Of a stretch of 64,000 bases of DNA, positions 8,334 to 17,782 are shown piece after piece (the stretch's first letter is position 1; each line of letters opens with the position of its first letter). The stretch is from Bog-113 sp965226755 (GTDB lineage: Bacteria; Acidobacteriota; Terriglobia; Bryobacterales; Bryobacteraceae). The stretch lies in NCBI GenBank assembly GCA_965226755.1, contig CBDDDT010000003.1, positions 2,728,001 through 2,792,000 of the forward strand, written 5' to 3'. The notes beneath the pieces are model-generated. The model was given only the letters and a program-made list of their open reading frames with translations. It did no database searches and had not been told where the DNA came from. The position numbers and the translations under genes were made by a program.

Positions 8334-10691
8334 ATGAACAACCGTCCCTCCCCAGGGATATTCCTGCAGGCCCTCATGCTTCGAAAACTCCTCCTCCTTT
8401 CCTGGTTCCTGATTCACGGGATTCATGTTTATGCGCAGACGAATACGGGCGAGCTACGGATCTCGGTGGAAGACGCCACACACCGGCCGGCCATAGCATC
8501 TCTACAACTGGTCAGCGAAGCGAACCAATACCGGCGCGATTTCCAAACCGATGGAGCGGGGCGTCTCGACGTGACCCGGCTGCCGTACGGTCTCTATAAT
8601 ATCGGGCTGCGAAAACCGGGCTTCGCGGAATCCGCAACTCTGGTGGAAGTCCACTCGGCGGCTCCCCTTGAGCTCACGCTGGTTCTGGCGGTCGCTTCCG
8701 CGAAAACTTCGGTGACCGTCACGGAGAGCCAGACGCTCATCGATCCTCACCAGGTCGGGAGCGTCAACCGGATCGGGTCCGACACGATCGCGGACCGGCC
8801 AGCCTCTTTACCGGGCCGGGCAATCGTCGATCTCGTGAATTCGCAGCCTGGGTGGCTCTACGAAGGGAACGCTGTTTTGCATCCGCGCGGCTCCGAGTAC
8901 GAAGTGCAGTTCGTGATGGACGGCATTCCGCTGACGGATAACCGATCGCCCAGCTTCGGTCCCGAGATCCAGGGCGACGATGTCCAATCGTTAAGCATCT
9001 ATACCGCGGGCTTCCCGGCGGAATACGGAAGGAAACTGGGTGGGGTTGTTGCTGTCGAGCCGGCAAAAAATACGCTTTCCGGCGCGCATGGCAAGATTAT
9101 CGCGTCCGGGGGCAGTTACGACAGCGTCAACGGATTCGCGCTCGGTCAATACGCGTGGGACCGGAATACGCTGACGTTCAGCGCGGATGGAGCGGAAACA
9201 GATCACTATTTGAACCCTCCCGTTCTTCAGAACTTCACCAACGAAGGCACAACAGGGAACTTCTCGCTGCGGTTCGAGCGCGATCTTACCGACGCCGACC
9301 GCGTCAGCTTCTCGGTAACGCGGAGCTTGGCCAGGTTTGAGGTCCCCAATGAGCAGATCCAGGAAGCGGCGGGCCAGCGCCAGGATCGGGGCATCTTTGA
9401 AACCATCGGGATCGCCTCCTACCAGCATGTTTTCTCGCCGAATGTCGTCGGCGATTTGCGGGGCATGGTGCGGTCCGATGAACAAACGCTCGATTCAAAT
9501 CCGCTCTCGACGCCCGTCATCGCATTTCAAGACCGCAGCTTCAATGAGGGCTACCTGAAAGGAACGGTGTCGGTCCACCAGGGAGTCAATGAGTGGAAGG
9601 CCGGTTTCGAAGTCGATTCGACAAAGCTTCACGAAATATTCAGCGACATCATAACCGACCCCACCCAGTTCGATGACGGCACTCCCAGTACGTTCCAGTT
9701 CAACAGCCAGAAATGGGATCTGGAACAATCCGCTTTTGTGCAGGATCAAATGACTTTGGGTAAGTGGAACATCAGCGCCGGCATCCGCTACGATCATTAC
9801 CAGTTGCTGGTCAACAAGACGGCGTTTAGTCCGCGGTTGGGCGTCTCCCGTTATTTCAAGAGCTTGGATTTGGTGGTTCACGCCTCTTACGATCGCGTGT
9901 TCCAGACTCCGTTTTTCGAAAACATTCTCCTCTCCAGCTCGCAGCAGGTTCTCTCTTTGAACCCGGTGTTTCTGCGGCTCCCGGTGGAGCCTTCCTATGG
10001 AAATTACTATGAGGCAGGTTTTACAAAGAGCTTCTTCAACAAGATACGCCTGGATGTGAACGGCTTTGATCGCCGCGTCAGCAATTACGGAGACGACGAC
10101 CAGCTCTTAGACACAGCGGTCAGCTTCCCGATCTCATTCGCCAAGGCGAACCTGTACGGCGCGGAGGCAAAGCTGGCGATCCCGCATTGGGGGCCGTTCA
10201 GCGGCTATGTGAGCTACTCCTATATTGTCGGTTCTGCTTATTTCCCGGTTACCGGCGGTTTGTTTCTGGGCGACGATGTGGCGGGCGCCGCTGGAGTAGG
10301 GCGCTTTTGGGACTCGCAGGACCAACGGAACACAGTGCGGGCGCGCTTCCGCTATGACCTTACGCATCGGATCTGGTTGGGCGCCGGCGGAGAGTATGGA
10401 AGCGGTCTTCCGGTTGAATTCGATGGCGACCCGCAAGACGCAATCGCGCAATACGGTCAGAAGGTGGTGAGTCGTGTCAACCTGGTGCACGGCCGCGTGA
10501 GCCCTTCCCTATCGATCGACGCTTCATTGGGTCTGCAGCTGGTGGATTCCGAAAAGCTGAAGATGTCTCTCCAGGCGGATGGGACGGATCTGAATAACCG
10601 ATTGAACGTGATCGACTTCGCCGGGCTATTCTCCGGAAACGCGATCGCGCCGGAGAGAAGTTACTCATTGCGTCTGCAAACCCAGTTCTGA
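8334..10691 (+). CDS. TonB-dependent outer-membrane receptor with CarboxypepD_reg domain
   Basis: This is an outer-membrane protein of about 785 residues. A signal peptide (MLRKLLLLSWFLIHGIHVYA) is followed by a carboxypeptidase-regulatory-like beta-sandwich at about residues 45-125, a plug domain around 150-240 (QFVMDGIPLTDNR, TAGFPAEYGRKLGG) and a 22-strand-type barrel to the terminal aromatic residue (SYSLRLQTQF). This Oar/SusC-like layout is typical of Acidobacteriota. It probably imports a carbohydrate or other large substrate with energy from TonB. The ATG at 8334 is used; the ATG at 8376 would give a cleaner signal peptide, and the first frame codon (TTG at 8313) is unlikely. It is divergent from the ECF sigma gene. 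Confidence 0.85.
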   Translation: MNNRPSPGIFLQALMLRKLLLLSWFLIHGIHVYAQTNTGELRISVEDATHRPAIASLQLVSEANQYRRDFQTDGAGRLDVTRLPYGLYNIGLRKPGFAESATLVEVHSAAPLELTLVLAVASAKTSVTVTESQTLIDPHQVGSVNRIGSDTIADRPASLPGRAIVDLVNSQPGWLYEGNAVLHPRGSEYEVQFVMDGIPLTDNRSPSFGPEIQGDDVQSLSIYTAGFPAEYGRKLGGVVAVEPAKNTLSGAHGKIIASGGSYDSVNGFALGQYAWDRNTLTFSADGAETDHYLNPPVLQNFTNEGTTGNFSLRFERDLTDADRVSFSVTRSLARFEVPNEQIQEAAGQRQDRGIFETIGIASYQHVFSPNVVGDLRGMVRSDEQTLDSNPLSTPVIAFQDRSFNEGYLKGTVSVHQGVNEWKAGFEVDSTKLHEIFSDIITDPTQFDDGTPSTFQFNSQKWDLEQSAFVQDQMTLGKWNISAGIRYDHYQLLVNKTAFSPRLGVSRYFKSLDLVVHASYDRVFQTPFFENILLSSSQQVLSLNPVFLRLPVEPSYGNYYEAGFTKSFFNKIRLDVNGFDRRVSNYGDDDQLLDTAVSFPISFAKANLYGAEAKLAIPHWGPFSGYVSYSYIVGSAYFPVTGGLFLGDDVAGAAGVGRFWDSQDQRNTVRARFRYDLTHRIWLGAGGEYGSGLPVEFDGDPQDAIAQYGQKVVSRVNLVHGRVSPSLSIDASLGLQLVDSEKLKMSLQADGTDLNNRLNVIDFAGLFSGNAIAPERSYSLRLQTQF

Positions 10692-10734
10692 CATGCCGGC
10701 GGCGTTATTCTGACAACGTGCGAGAACCGCGGTC

Positions 10735-11301
10735 TTGAACAGATTCGCTTTTCAGAGCGAAGAGCAACGTCCTTCCTATGTGGATTCCGGGGGCGAGCTT
10801 CCTGTATTAATCGCACTGCATGGACGCTCTCTTTCAGCATCTTGGTCTCACCAAAGCCGTCATTCTTGGAAACTCGCTGGGCGGCGTGAACGCTTATCAG
10901 TACGCGGCGCTTCACCCTGAGCGGGTGCGCGGACTCATTATCGAAGACATCGGGGTGGAAGTTCCCGGTGAGATGCCGCCCGTTCTGGCGTGGGCCGGTG
11001 TATTCGACTCATTTCGCGAGAGAGCTGACGGCTGGATGCTCCCTTTTGAGCCCCGCGAGATGATGGTTTCGCAAGTTTCTCTCCAGGACAGCCATTGGGC
11101 GGATTGGACGGGGACGAACTGCCCGGCGCTCGTCATCCGCGGAGCAGACAGCCGAGTCACAAATCAAGCCGAGATGGAGGAAATGACGAGCCGGCGAGCG
11201 AATACGGATTGTGTACGCTGGAGGGCGGACATGTGGTCCATGCTGATAATGCGGCCGCCTTCGCGGCAGTCGTGCGAACGTTTCCGCGCTCCCTCACCTG
11301 A
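10735..11301 (+). pseudogene. Broken alpha/beta-hydrolase
   Basis: The frame from the TTG at 10735 reads FAFQSEEQRPSYVDSGGE and LIALHG, the start of an alpha/beta hydrolase. It then jumps frame directly to LFQHLGLTKAVILGNSLGG, which holds the G-x-S-x-G nucleophile elbow. About 40-50 residues expected between these two blocks are absent, so an internal deletion changed the frame. A second shift near 11,210 moves the C-terminal GGHVVHADNAAAFAAVV (with the catalytic histidine) to another frame. With a deletion plus a frameshift, this is a real pseudogene and not just a sequencing error. Confidence 0.7.
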
Positions 11302-11339
11302 CTGAACTGATAAACTGGTCTGCAAATCAGGCCAAGCTT

Positions 11340-12821
11340 TTGATTCGTCGCCCTATCCCCTTTATCCTCGCCATTCTTTGCATCTTTGCCTCGGGTTTCC
11401 CTCTTTTGGCGGCCGACCAGGGCGCCTTGGACGCGAGCGAGCAGCTCTTCACGGTTCTCGCGGCGGCCAATGCGGCCGGTTATGACGCGGGGCTCGCCAC
11501 GTCGCCGCCGCTTCGCCAGCAGGTTCGCGACAGCGTTTCCGCCACCAACGCCACAGTGATCCGGCAGCTTCAGGCCTGGTACAAAGAGCATCGCGAGCTC
11601 GACAAAACCCAGGATCTGGCCCGCTTTCTATCGCTCGGCATCTCGGTCAAAGGGCCGCCCGATTTCGAGTGGTCCAAGCGCGAGGTCGAAGTTCCGCCCG
11701 ACGCCATGGCCATGGACGACTTCCGAAAGCTGTTGCCCCGCTTCTACGAGGACGCCAAAATCGGGGATCTGTGGAAGCGCTCGCAAAAGTCCGTCGATGC
11801 GATGCTTGACCGCTACCAGGAGCCTGTCACTCACGCTGTGCTCGAAGTGAACAGCTATATCCGCAAACCTTCCAACGAATACCTCGGCCGCCACTTCGAA
11901 GTGCTCTTCGATTTCCTCAGCGCTCCCAACCAGGTCCAGACCCGCAGCTATGGGGACGACTACTTTGTCGTCCTCACGCCCTCTTCAGACCTTCATATCT
12001 CCGAGATTCGCCACGCCTACTTCCGCTTTGCCATCGACCCGCTGGCTTTCAAGTACGGAATGGAGCTCAAGGCCAAAGCTTCCCTGATGGATATCGCCGA
12101 AGGCGCGCCCCTGCTCACCGGCGAATACCGCTCCGACTTCGGGCTGCTTGCCACCGAGTGCCTCATCAAAGCCATTGAAAGCCGGCTCAATTCCAATCCC
12201 AGCATGGTGGACCAGGCCCTCCGCGAGGGGTTCATTCTCACACCGTTCTTCAACGAGCAACTCGCCATTTACGAGAAGCAGCCCGAATCCATGAAGCTCT
12301 TCTTCCCCCAGATGGTGCAGAGTCTCAGCGTCAAGCACGAGATTCGCCGTCTGGAGAACGTCCAATTCGCCACCGAGCTGCCCCATGCGCCGGCCCGCCA
12401 GGTGGAGGTCATCAACCGCCCGGCCGAAAGCGCAGCCGCGCAGACGATTACGAGGGCGGATGCGTTCTACTACGACAAGCAGGATCTGGCCAGCGCCCGC
12501 AAGCTCTATGAACAAGCCCTGGAACAGCCAGGGAGCGCCACCGAGCATTCCCGCGCATACTACGGCCTCGCCCACGTCGCGCTTCGGCAGAAGGACCCGG
12601 AGAAGGCCGACCAGCTCTTTCGCAAGACGCTCGAATCGTCGCCCGATCCCGAGACGCAAGCCTGGAGTTGTTACTATCTCGGCAAGCTTTCCGTCGTGGC
12701 CGCGGAACAGGATGAGGCGATGAAGTGGTTCCAGCAGGCCGTCGCCATCAAGGGAGCGTCCCCGAAAGCGCTCGAATCCTCACGCCAGGAACTGGCCAAG
12801 CTCGGCGCCGTCCCCAAATAG
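11340..12821 (+). CDS. Secreted TPR-repeat protein
   Basis: This 493-residue protein has a signal peptide (IPFILAILCIFASGFPLLAA) and a long N-terminal region of unknown fold. TPR repeats occupy about residues 370-490 (ADAFYYDKQDLASARKLYEQAL, then ARAYYGLAHVALRQKDPEKADQLFRK and a third unit). TPRs mediate protein-protein contacts, so this is probably a periplasmic scaffold. The start is TTG at 11340, forced by the signal peptide. The next gene is another TPR protein on the same strand 55 bases on, so the two may be co-transcribed. The long N-terminal domain is a common acidobacterial hypothetical that I cannot name. Confidence 0.7.
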   Translation: MIRRPIPFILAILCIFASGFPLLAADQGALDASEQLFTVLAAANAAGYDAGLATSPPLRQQVRDSVSATNATVIRQLQAWYKEHRELDKTQDLARFLSLGISVKGPPDFEWSKREVEVPPDAMAMDDFRKLLPRFYEDAKIGDLWKRSQKSVDAMLDRYQEPVTHAVLEVNSYIRKPSNEYLGRHFEVLFDFLSAPNQVQTRSYGDDYFVVLTPSSDLHISEIRHAYFRFAIDPLAFKYGMELKAKASLMDIAEGAPLLTGEYRSDFGLLATECLIKAIESRLNSNPSMVDQALREGFILTPFFNEQLAIYEKQPESMKLFFPQMVQSLSVKHEIRRLENVQFATELPHAPARQVEVINRPAESAAAQTITRADAFYYDKQDLASARKLYEQALEQPGSATEHSRAYYGLAHVALRQKDPEKADQLFRKTLESSPDPETQAWSCYYLGKLSVVAAEQDEAMKWFQQAVAIKGASPKALESSRQELAKLGAVPK

Positions 12822-12876
12822 CGCTGACAATCGCATCATAATTCGTTAAGGTATGGTTCGTTAGGGTAAGGAGAAC

Positions 12877-13716
12877 ATGAAACGCTATCTACTTTGCGCA
12901 GGCCTCATCCTCGGCATGACGGCTGCCGCCGCCGCTCAAACCATGCCGCGTCCCAAGTCTCAGGATGAGCAAAAAGCTCTTCAAGCCATGTTCGCGGCGA
13001 CCGATCCGGATGTGCAGATCGCGGCCGCCAACACCGTTCTGGAGAAATTCGCGGACACGGACTTCAAGTCCATCGCGCTCTTCTTCATCTCCCGGGATTA
13101 TCAGGCGAAAGGGGATTTCGCGAAGTCCGTCACCTACGGCGAGCGCTCTCTGGAAGCCGATCCGAAGAACTATCAGGCCATGCTGGTGGTGGCGAGCGAG
13201 TACGCCCGCAACACGAAGGACAGCGACTTCGATAAAGAAGACAAGCTGAAGAAGGCCGACAAGCTATCGAACGACGCGATCGCGACGGTCAAGACAGCGC
13301 CCAAGCCCAATCCGAATATGGACGACGCGACTTGGGAAGGCGCCCGGAAAGACATTACGGCCAGCGCCTACGAGATTCTCGGCCAAGTGGCCATCATTCG
13401 CAAGAAGCCGGAATTGGCCGCGACCGATTTCCAGACGGCGCTCGACACGGCTTCGGTGAAGGACCCTGCCACCTATGTCCGGCTGGCCATGGCCGACAAC
13501 ATGTTAAATAAGCCCGACGAGGCGATCGCCGCCGCCGAGAAGGCGATGAACGCACCCGGCGCGGCTCCCGCGGTGAAGCAGTTTGCGCAAGCCGAGCGCG
13601 CCCGCGCCATACAGGCGAAGGGCGGCGCCAAGCCCGGGGCTGCTCCCGGCGCCACTCCAGGGGCGACACCTGCTCCGGCCAGCACCCCGGCGCCGGCCGC
13701 GCCTCCTCAACAGTAA
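12877..13716 (+). CDS. Secreted TPR-like protein with Pro/Ala-rich tail
   Basis: This is a 279-residue protein. It has a signal peptide (MKRYLLCAGLILGMTAAAAA, cut before QTMPRP), TPR-like helical pairs between about 30 and 240, and a low-complexity tail of repeated PGA/TPA units. The start ATG at 12877 follows a good ribosome site (AAGGAGAAC). The gene lies between another TPR protein and rnc, with 12 bases to rnc, so it may share their transcript. No enzymatic motif is seen; a periplasmic adaptor role is inferred. Confidence 0.75.
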   Translation: MKRYLLCAGLILGMTAAAAAQTMPRPKSQDEQKALQAMFAATDPDVQIAAANTVLEKFADTDFKSIALFFISRDYQAKGDFAKSVTYGERSLEADPKNYQAMLVVASEYARNTKDSDFDKEDKLKKADKLSNDAIATVKTAPKPNPNMDDATWEGARKDITASAYEILGQVAIIRKKPELAATDFQTALDTASVKDPATYVRLAMADNMLNKPDEAIAAAEKAMNAPGAAPAVKQFAQAERARAIQAKGGAKPGAAPGATPGATPAPASTPAPAAPPQQ

Positions 13717-13728
13717 TCCTGGTAAAGC

Positions 13729-14442
13729 ATGAGTTCGGATCTGGCCGGCGTTGAAGCCGCCATCGGCTTCCGTTTCACCCGGCCCGAGCTCCTGATTCGC
13801 GCGCTGACGCACAGCTCGCACCGCGGCGAAGCCGGCGCCGAACCCGTGCCGGACGCCGACAATGAGCAGCTCGAATTCCTCGGAGACGCCGTGCTCGGCC
13901 TCGTTGTCAGCGAGTTCGTCCTCCGCGATTGCCCCGATTTCGATGAAGGCCGGCTCTCCAATGTGAAGAGCCGTCTGGTGAACCGGGCCCACCTGGCGGA
14001 CGTCGCCCGCCATCTGGGCGTCGGCCATCACCTTTTGATGGGCCGCGGCGAAGAGCGCAGCGGAGGCCGCGAGAAATCCTCGCTGCTGGCCAACGCCCTG
14101 GAGGCCATTCTCGGCGCCGTCTATCTTGACGGCGGTCTGGAAGCCGCGCGCGGCACGGTCCTGACCCACATCGTCGCCGGGGCCGACGTGCGAGCCCTGG
14201 CCACCGCCGCCGTGAACAACGTGAAAACGAGTCTGGAGATCCTGGCGAAGGCGCGGGATCTGCCGAAACCCGAATACTCGGTCCGCGCCGAGAACGCCGG
14301 GTTCCCGCAAGTGTTTCTGGCCGAGGTTCGGTTAGGCAAAGATCTGCGGGCTGGCGGACGCGGCAGCTCCAAAAAGAACGCGGAACTCGAAGCCGCGACG
14401 GTTATGCTCGCCAGGCTCCAGTCTCCTCCGGTTGATCAATAA
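13729..14442 (+). CDS. rnc: Ribonuclease III
   Basis: This 237-residue enzyme cleaves double-stranded RNA in rRNA processing and mRNA decay. The RNase III domain is at residues 1-150 with the signature NEQLEFLGDAVLGL near 44-57 and the second acidic cluster at NALEAILGAVYLDGG near 125. The dsRNA-binding domain is at about 160-232 (DVNNVKTSLEIL-like start, then GRGSSKKNAELEAATVML). Length is normal for the family. The 3' end overlaps the convergent glpD by 41 bases. Being a core gene, it suggests the left segment is ordinary chromosome. Confidence 0.93.
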   Translation: MSSDLAGVEAAIGFRFTRPELLIRALTHSSHRGEAGAEPVPDADNEQLEFLGDAVLGLVVSEFVLRDCPDFDEGRLSNVKSRLVNRAHLADVARHLGVGHHLLMGRGEERSGGREKSSLLANALEAILGAVYLDGGLEAARGTVLTHIVAGADVRALATAAVNNVKTSLEILAKARDLPKPEYSVRAENAGFPQVFLAEVRLGKDLRAGGRGSSKKNAELEAATVMLARLQSPPVDQ

Positions 14443-15991
14443 CGGCCAGCATGTGGTCGATTTCTTCGCGCTCCCGGGGCGCCGTCCACGCGAGGCAACG
14501 GCCGAGTTCCCGCGCGTAGGGGGCCAAAAGATCGGCTGTCCAGCGCCGCTCATAACCCCAGTAAGTGGAGACGAACATGAGATCCGTCAGGCGCTGCACA
14601 AACTCCACGCGCGCCGCGAATCGGATCCGAGCGGCTTCAAGGCGGGTCAGCCCCATCGTCGCATCGCCGATATCGGCCAGCAAATCGGCATAATCCACGC
14701 CGTAGCTCTTGATCAGATCGCGCCTCTCGATGTCGTCCTCCGGCACGCCGGCGAGCAGCGCGACGATCGCTTCCGGCGTATTTCCGGCTAGCGGCTCGGT
14801 GGATGTTCGGTGAATCTGCGCCAGCTCAGGCCAATGGGCGCGGGTCACCAGATCGCTCGCTTCTTCACTCATCAGACGGTAGGTCGTATACTTCCCGCCC
14901 GAGACATGCACCACGCCGTTCTCATCGGCCCAAATGCGATGCTCCCGGCTCGTCTTCGTCGCCGAAGACGACTCGTCCCGCACGAGCGGCCGGAGCGAAC
15001 TGTACGCGCAGATCGGCTCGCCCGATGCCGCATGGGGAAAAACCTCCTCCACCACTTTCATCAGATACCGCACCTCTTCGGGCGAGATGCGCACCTGGTC
15101 CGGCCCGGATTGATGATCCACATCCGTCGTCCCCACCAGCGTGAAACGGCGACCGCTGCCCCACGGGATGAAAAAGATGATGCGCCCGTCGCGGCCAAAA
15201 TAGGAGATCGCATTCTCGCTCTGGCCGATGCGTGGGTAAATCAGATGGGATCCGCGCACCAGGCGCAATTTGGTTTCGCGGCTCCATGCGCCGGTGGCGT
15301 CCACCAGACAACGCGCTCGGGCCCGCACCCGCAGTCCGCTGAGCCGGTCCAGCAGCTCAACGTTCCAAATGCCGTCCGCGCCCTTCTCGCGGCTTTCCAC
15401 CGAAAGATAGTTCACCGCTAGCGCGCCGTTCCGTACGGCTTCCCGGACGTTCAGCAGAACCAGCCGGGCGGAGTGTACGCGGCAATCGAAGAAACGAGCG
15501 CCGGAAAAGAAGCTCCGCATGCCCGGTTCCGCTCGATGCATCTCCGCGCCGGACAGGTGACGAGGCCGTTCAATCCGGTTCTTGCCGGCCAGCAGATCGT
15601 AGAGGAATAAGCCCGCTCCGTAAAAGAGAGCCGAGAAGAGGTCCCGCATCGGGATCAGGAAGGCGAGCGGTTCCACCAGATGCGGCGCCGTGCGGAGCAG
15701 GATGGCGCGTTCGGCGAGAGCCTCGGAAACCAGCTTGAACTCGAAATTCTTGAGGTATCGCAGGCCCCCGTGGATCAGCTGCGAGTTGCGGCCGCTCGTG
15801 CCGGAACTGAAGTGTGCGCGTTCCACCAGGGCCAGCCGCAGCCCGCGGGAATCGCGGTCTCGCAACGCCAGATCCCGCAGGATGCCCGCGCCATTGACCC
15901 CGCCGCCGACCACCAGAACGTCCAGCGTGCCCGATGCGATCCCGTCCAGGGCCGCCTGCCTCGCTTCAACTAATGACTGATCCTGCTGCAT
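14402..15991 (-). CDS. glpD: Aerobic glycerol-3-phosphate dehydrogenase
   Basis: This 529-residue flavoprotein oxidises sn-glycerol-3-phosphate to dihydroxyacetone phosphate and passes electrons to quinone at the membrane. The FAD Rossmann motif is VLVVGGGVNGAGILRDL near residue 25-41. The DAO-fold continues with RNSQLIHGGLRYL and VDATGAWS, and the C-terminal DAO_C domain covers about residues 400-500. The start ATG at 15991 has GAGGG eight bases ahead. The gene runs convergently into rnc. Just upstream lies a 27-residue membrane microprotein gene on the same strand. Confidence 0.92.
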   Translation of the reverse strand: MQQDQSLVEARQAALDGIASGTLDVLVVGGGVNGAGILRDLALRDRDSRGLRLALVERAHFSSGTSGRNSQLIHGGLRYLKNFEFKLVSEALAERAILLRTAPHLVEPLAFLIPMRDLFSALFYGAGLFLYDLLAGKNRIERPRHLSGAEMHRAEPGMRSFFSGARFFDCRVHSARLVLLNVREAVRNGALAVNYLSVESREKGADGIWNVELLDRLSGLRVRARARCLVDATGAWSRETKLRLVRGSHLIYPRIGQSENAISYFGRDGRIIFFIPWGSGRRFTLVGTTDVDHQSGPDQVRISPEEVRYLMKVVEEVFPHAASGEPICAYSSLRPLVRDESSSATKTSREHRIWADENGVVHVSGGKYTTYRLMSEEASDLVTRAHWPELAQIHRTSTEPLAGNTPEAIVALLAGVPEDDIERRDLIKSYGVDYADLLADIGDATMGLTRLEAARIRFAARVEFVQRLTDLMFVSTYWGYERRWTADLLAPYARELGRCLAWTAPREREEIDHMLAVIDQPEETGAWRA

Positions 15992-16015
15992 CCGATGACC
16001 CTCTATTTTGATGCA

Positions 16016-16099
16016 TCAGCGACGGCGGACGAGCAGAGCCCAGAGGATAAGAAACCCGGCAACGGCGGCAACCGAAATCCCGATCCAGACGGCGCGCAT
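16016..16099 (-). CDS. 27-residue single-pass membrane microprotein
   Basis: The sequence TAATG joins the stop of the upstream 274-residue gene to an ATG on the reverse strand. The following frame encodes 27 residues: MRAVWIGISVAAVAGFLILW, then ALLVRRR and a stop. It has one hydrophobic helix of about 20 residues with an arginine-rich cytoplasmic end. The one-base overlap suggests translational coupling. I do not recognise a family. It could be a subunit-like helper of the neighbouring envelope protein, or a chance frame; the clean topology favours a real gene. Confidence 0.45.
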   Translation of the reverse strand: MRAVWIGISVAAVAGFLILWALLVRRR

Positions 16100-16923
16100 T
16101 ATTCGATCCGGAACGCCCGGTGTTCCTCGGTGCGTTGATCGCCGGCGGCGTCGTGCGCGGTCACAGTCAGAACATATACGCCAGGAGGGGTTCCCGAGGT
16201 GAGCGAGAACTCGAGAATGCCCGGCACAAACGGCTTGGGATAGAAGTCCGCGTTCGCGTCGCGGGCGGCCGCGGGCTCCTGAAAGACCACATGGCCGGAG
16301 ACGTCGGCGACCGCAATCCCGTAGGTCACGTCCATCGCGCCTTTCTCGTCATGCCGGAATCCGACGATCTGAAACCGCGCGTGGATCTGCTCGCCGATGC
16401 GGAATGCCGCCTTCTCCAGCGGCCGCGTCTCGCCGTCGTTGAGATAGAAGTTCAGATTGCGAATCGCGAGCGTATCGCCCTTCTCCACTTTCGCGCCGGC
16501 CACCAGGAACGGAATCTCCGCGCTCGCCGGCGCCGCCGCCAGTTCATCACGAACCTGAACGGAGATCCGATACGTTCCCGGCAGAAGCGTGGCGGGAAGT
16601 TCGAAGCTGCCCCGCAGCTTAGGCGCCCAGTCCTTGTCTTCCGGACTCAGCGTGGTCTGCTCTTCGCCCTTGATCACCGGGGTGAGCGGCACGCCGGACG
16701 GATCGAGCGGCTGCGCCTCGAAGCTGACGCTGACCTTGTCCTCTTTGCGCGTGAAGCCCTCGATTTGAAAGCTGAAATGGACCGCTTCGCCCGCCGCGAA
16801 CGAGTCGGGCCGGTAGACCGGCGGACCATCCTCATACTGCTGCACGGAAGCGTGCGCGATCTTCAGCGGCGCCGCCGCGGATGCGGCCATGGACAAAACG
16901 AGAAGCCCGATAAGAGCGCGCAC
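16099..16923 (-). CDS. Secreted two-domain beta-sandwich protein
   Basis: This 274-residue protein begins with a signal peptide (MRALIGLLVLSMAASAAA). Two similar beta-rich halves follow. Both have the pattern of a helix-free Ig-like fold: residues 35-140 with LLPGTYRISVQVRDELA, and 150-270 with TPPGVYVLTVTAHDAAG. The two halves appear to be internal duplicates. No enzyme motif is seen; a periplasmic binding or structural role is likely. It is in a minus-strand group with the lipoprotein at 16,925 (start and stop almost touching) and the microprotein downstream. Confidence 0.65.
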   Translation of the reverse strand: MRALIGLLVLSMAASAAAPLKIAHASVQQYEDGPPVYRPDSFAAGEAVHFSFQIEGFTRKEDKVSVSFEAQPLDPSGVPLTPVIKGEEQTTLSPEDKDWAPKLRGSFELPATLLPGTYRISVQVRDELAAAPASAEIPFLVAGAKVEKGDTLAIRNLNFYLNDGETRPLEKAAFRIGEQIHARFQIVGFRHDEKGAMDVTYGIAVADVSGHVVFQEPAAARDANADFYPKPFVPGILEFSLTSGTPPGVYVLTVTAHDAAGDQRTEEHRAFRIE

Positions 16924-16924
16924 G

Positions 16925-17407
16925 TCAGGGGGTCTTCTCGTCGCTGAGAAGGTTCAGCGGCAGGTCGATATACGCGATGATCTGCTCCGTTTCGTCCGCC
17001 ACGCGGAGTTTATAATGGCGCGGAGCGACGTCGAACGCAATCGTGCCTTTTTCAGAATCGATGGGCTTGATCTTGCGGACGATTCCCATCCAGTCAGGCA
17101 CGCCGGTTCCGTCCGATAATTCGTTGAACACTTCGCCCGAATCGTCCAGCAGCGTCAGGGTGGGAACCGCCGAATCGGTCGCTCCGGCGTTGTTGATATT
17201 CATGCGGATCACAAAGAACCGGTTGGCGGGCACGCGCGGGCTGGCTGGCGGACCGAGCGTCAGGTACCAGTGCGGGTCAAAAGCGATATACACCAGCGGT
17301 CCCGTTTGCACCCGCTCGCCCATGCTGTAGGTATGGATCTGATCGGAGGTGGAACCACACGCGGTGAGGATGGCGAAAACTGCTCCCGCAAGAGCGACGC
17401 GATGCAT
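16925..17407 (-). CDS. Putative lipoprotein
   Basis: This is a 160-residue protein with an N-terminal lipoprotein signal: hydrophobic stretch then LTAC|G, a lipobox with cysteine near residue 17. The mature part is beta-rich (VIRMNINNAGATDSAVPTL resembles DUF4352-type Ig folds, which bind or stabilise ligands at the membrane surface). It is followed one base later by the secreted protein at 16,099-16,923, so the two are very probably one transcript. The function is unknown. Confidence 0.65.
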   Translation of the reverse strand: MHRVALAGAVFAILTACGSTSDQIHTYSMGERVQTGPLVYIAFDPHWYLTLGPPASPRVPANRFFVIRMNINNAGATDSAVPTLTLLDDSGEVFNELSDGTGVPDWMGIVRKIKPIDSEKGTIAFDVAPRHYKLRVADETEQIIAYIDLPLNLLSDEKTP

Positions 17408-17431
17408 CGTTCTCGATTCTAGCCGAATGGA

Positions 17432-17782
17432 TCAGTACCGTTCGCGCAAGCTGTCCTCAAACTTCCGGCGCTGGTCGGGGGTGAGCACCTGAAGAATGCG
17501 TTCATGACCCTCGGCCAGGACGTTATCGTAATACTTATTGAAGTCTTCCAGGATGACCAGGATCTGCGCGCTTTGGGCGTCGCTGAGATTCAATTCAGTT
17601 CGCCAGCGCTCCAGCGTGTGCTTCTTGGCTTCCGAGAGCAGAATCTGATGATGAGCGTTTTGGAACGCGTAATTCCGCATCCCGACCGCACCCGCCGCCG
17701 CGCCGCATAGAAATGACACCACCAGGAGCGAGACAAGGGTCGTTTTAGGACGGGCGGCGATGGCGGAAACGGTCGCGGTCAT
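17432..17782 (-). CDS. Small membrane-anchored CpxP/Spy-like protein
   Basis: This 116-residue protein has one N-terminal membrane anchor (TTLVSLLVVSFLCGAAAGAVG). The helical periplasmic part includes LNLSDAQSAQILVILEDFN and VLTPDQRRKFEDSL, which fit the LTxxQ-like pattern of CpxP/Spy family sensors or chaperones. Its ATG overlaps the stop of the anti-sigma gene (ATGA). The order sigma, anti-sigma, CpxP-like suggests an envelope-stress module in which this protein tunes the anti-sigma factor. Confidence 0.7.
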   Translation of the reverse strand: MTATVSAIAARPKTTLVSLLVVSFLCGAAAGAVGMRNYAFQNAHHQILLSEAKKHTLERWRTELNLSDAQSAQILVILEDFNKYYDNVLAEGHERILQVLTPDQRRKFEDSLRERY

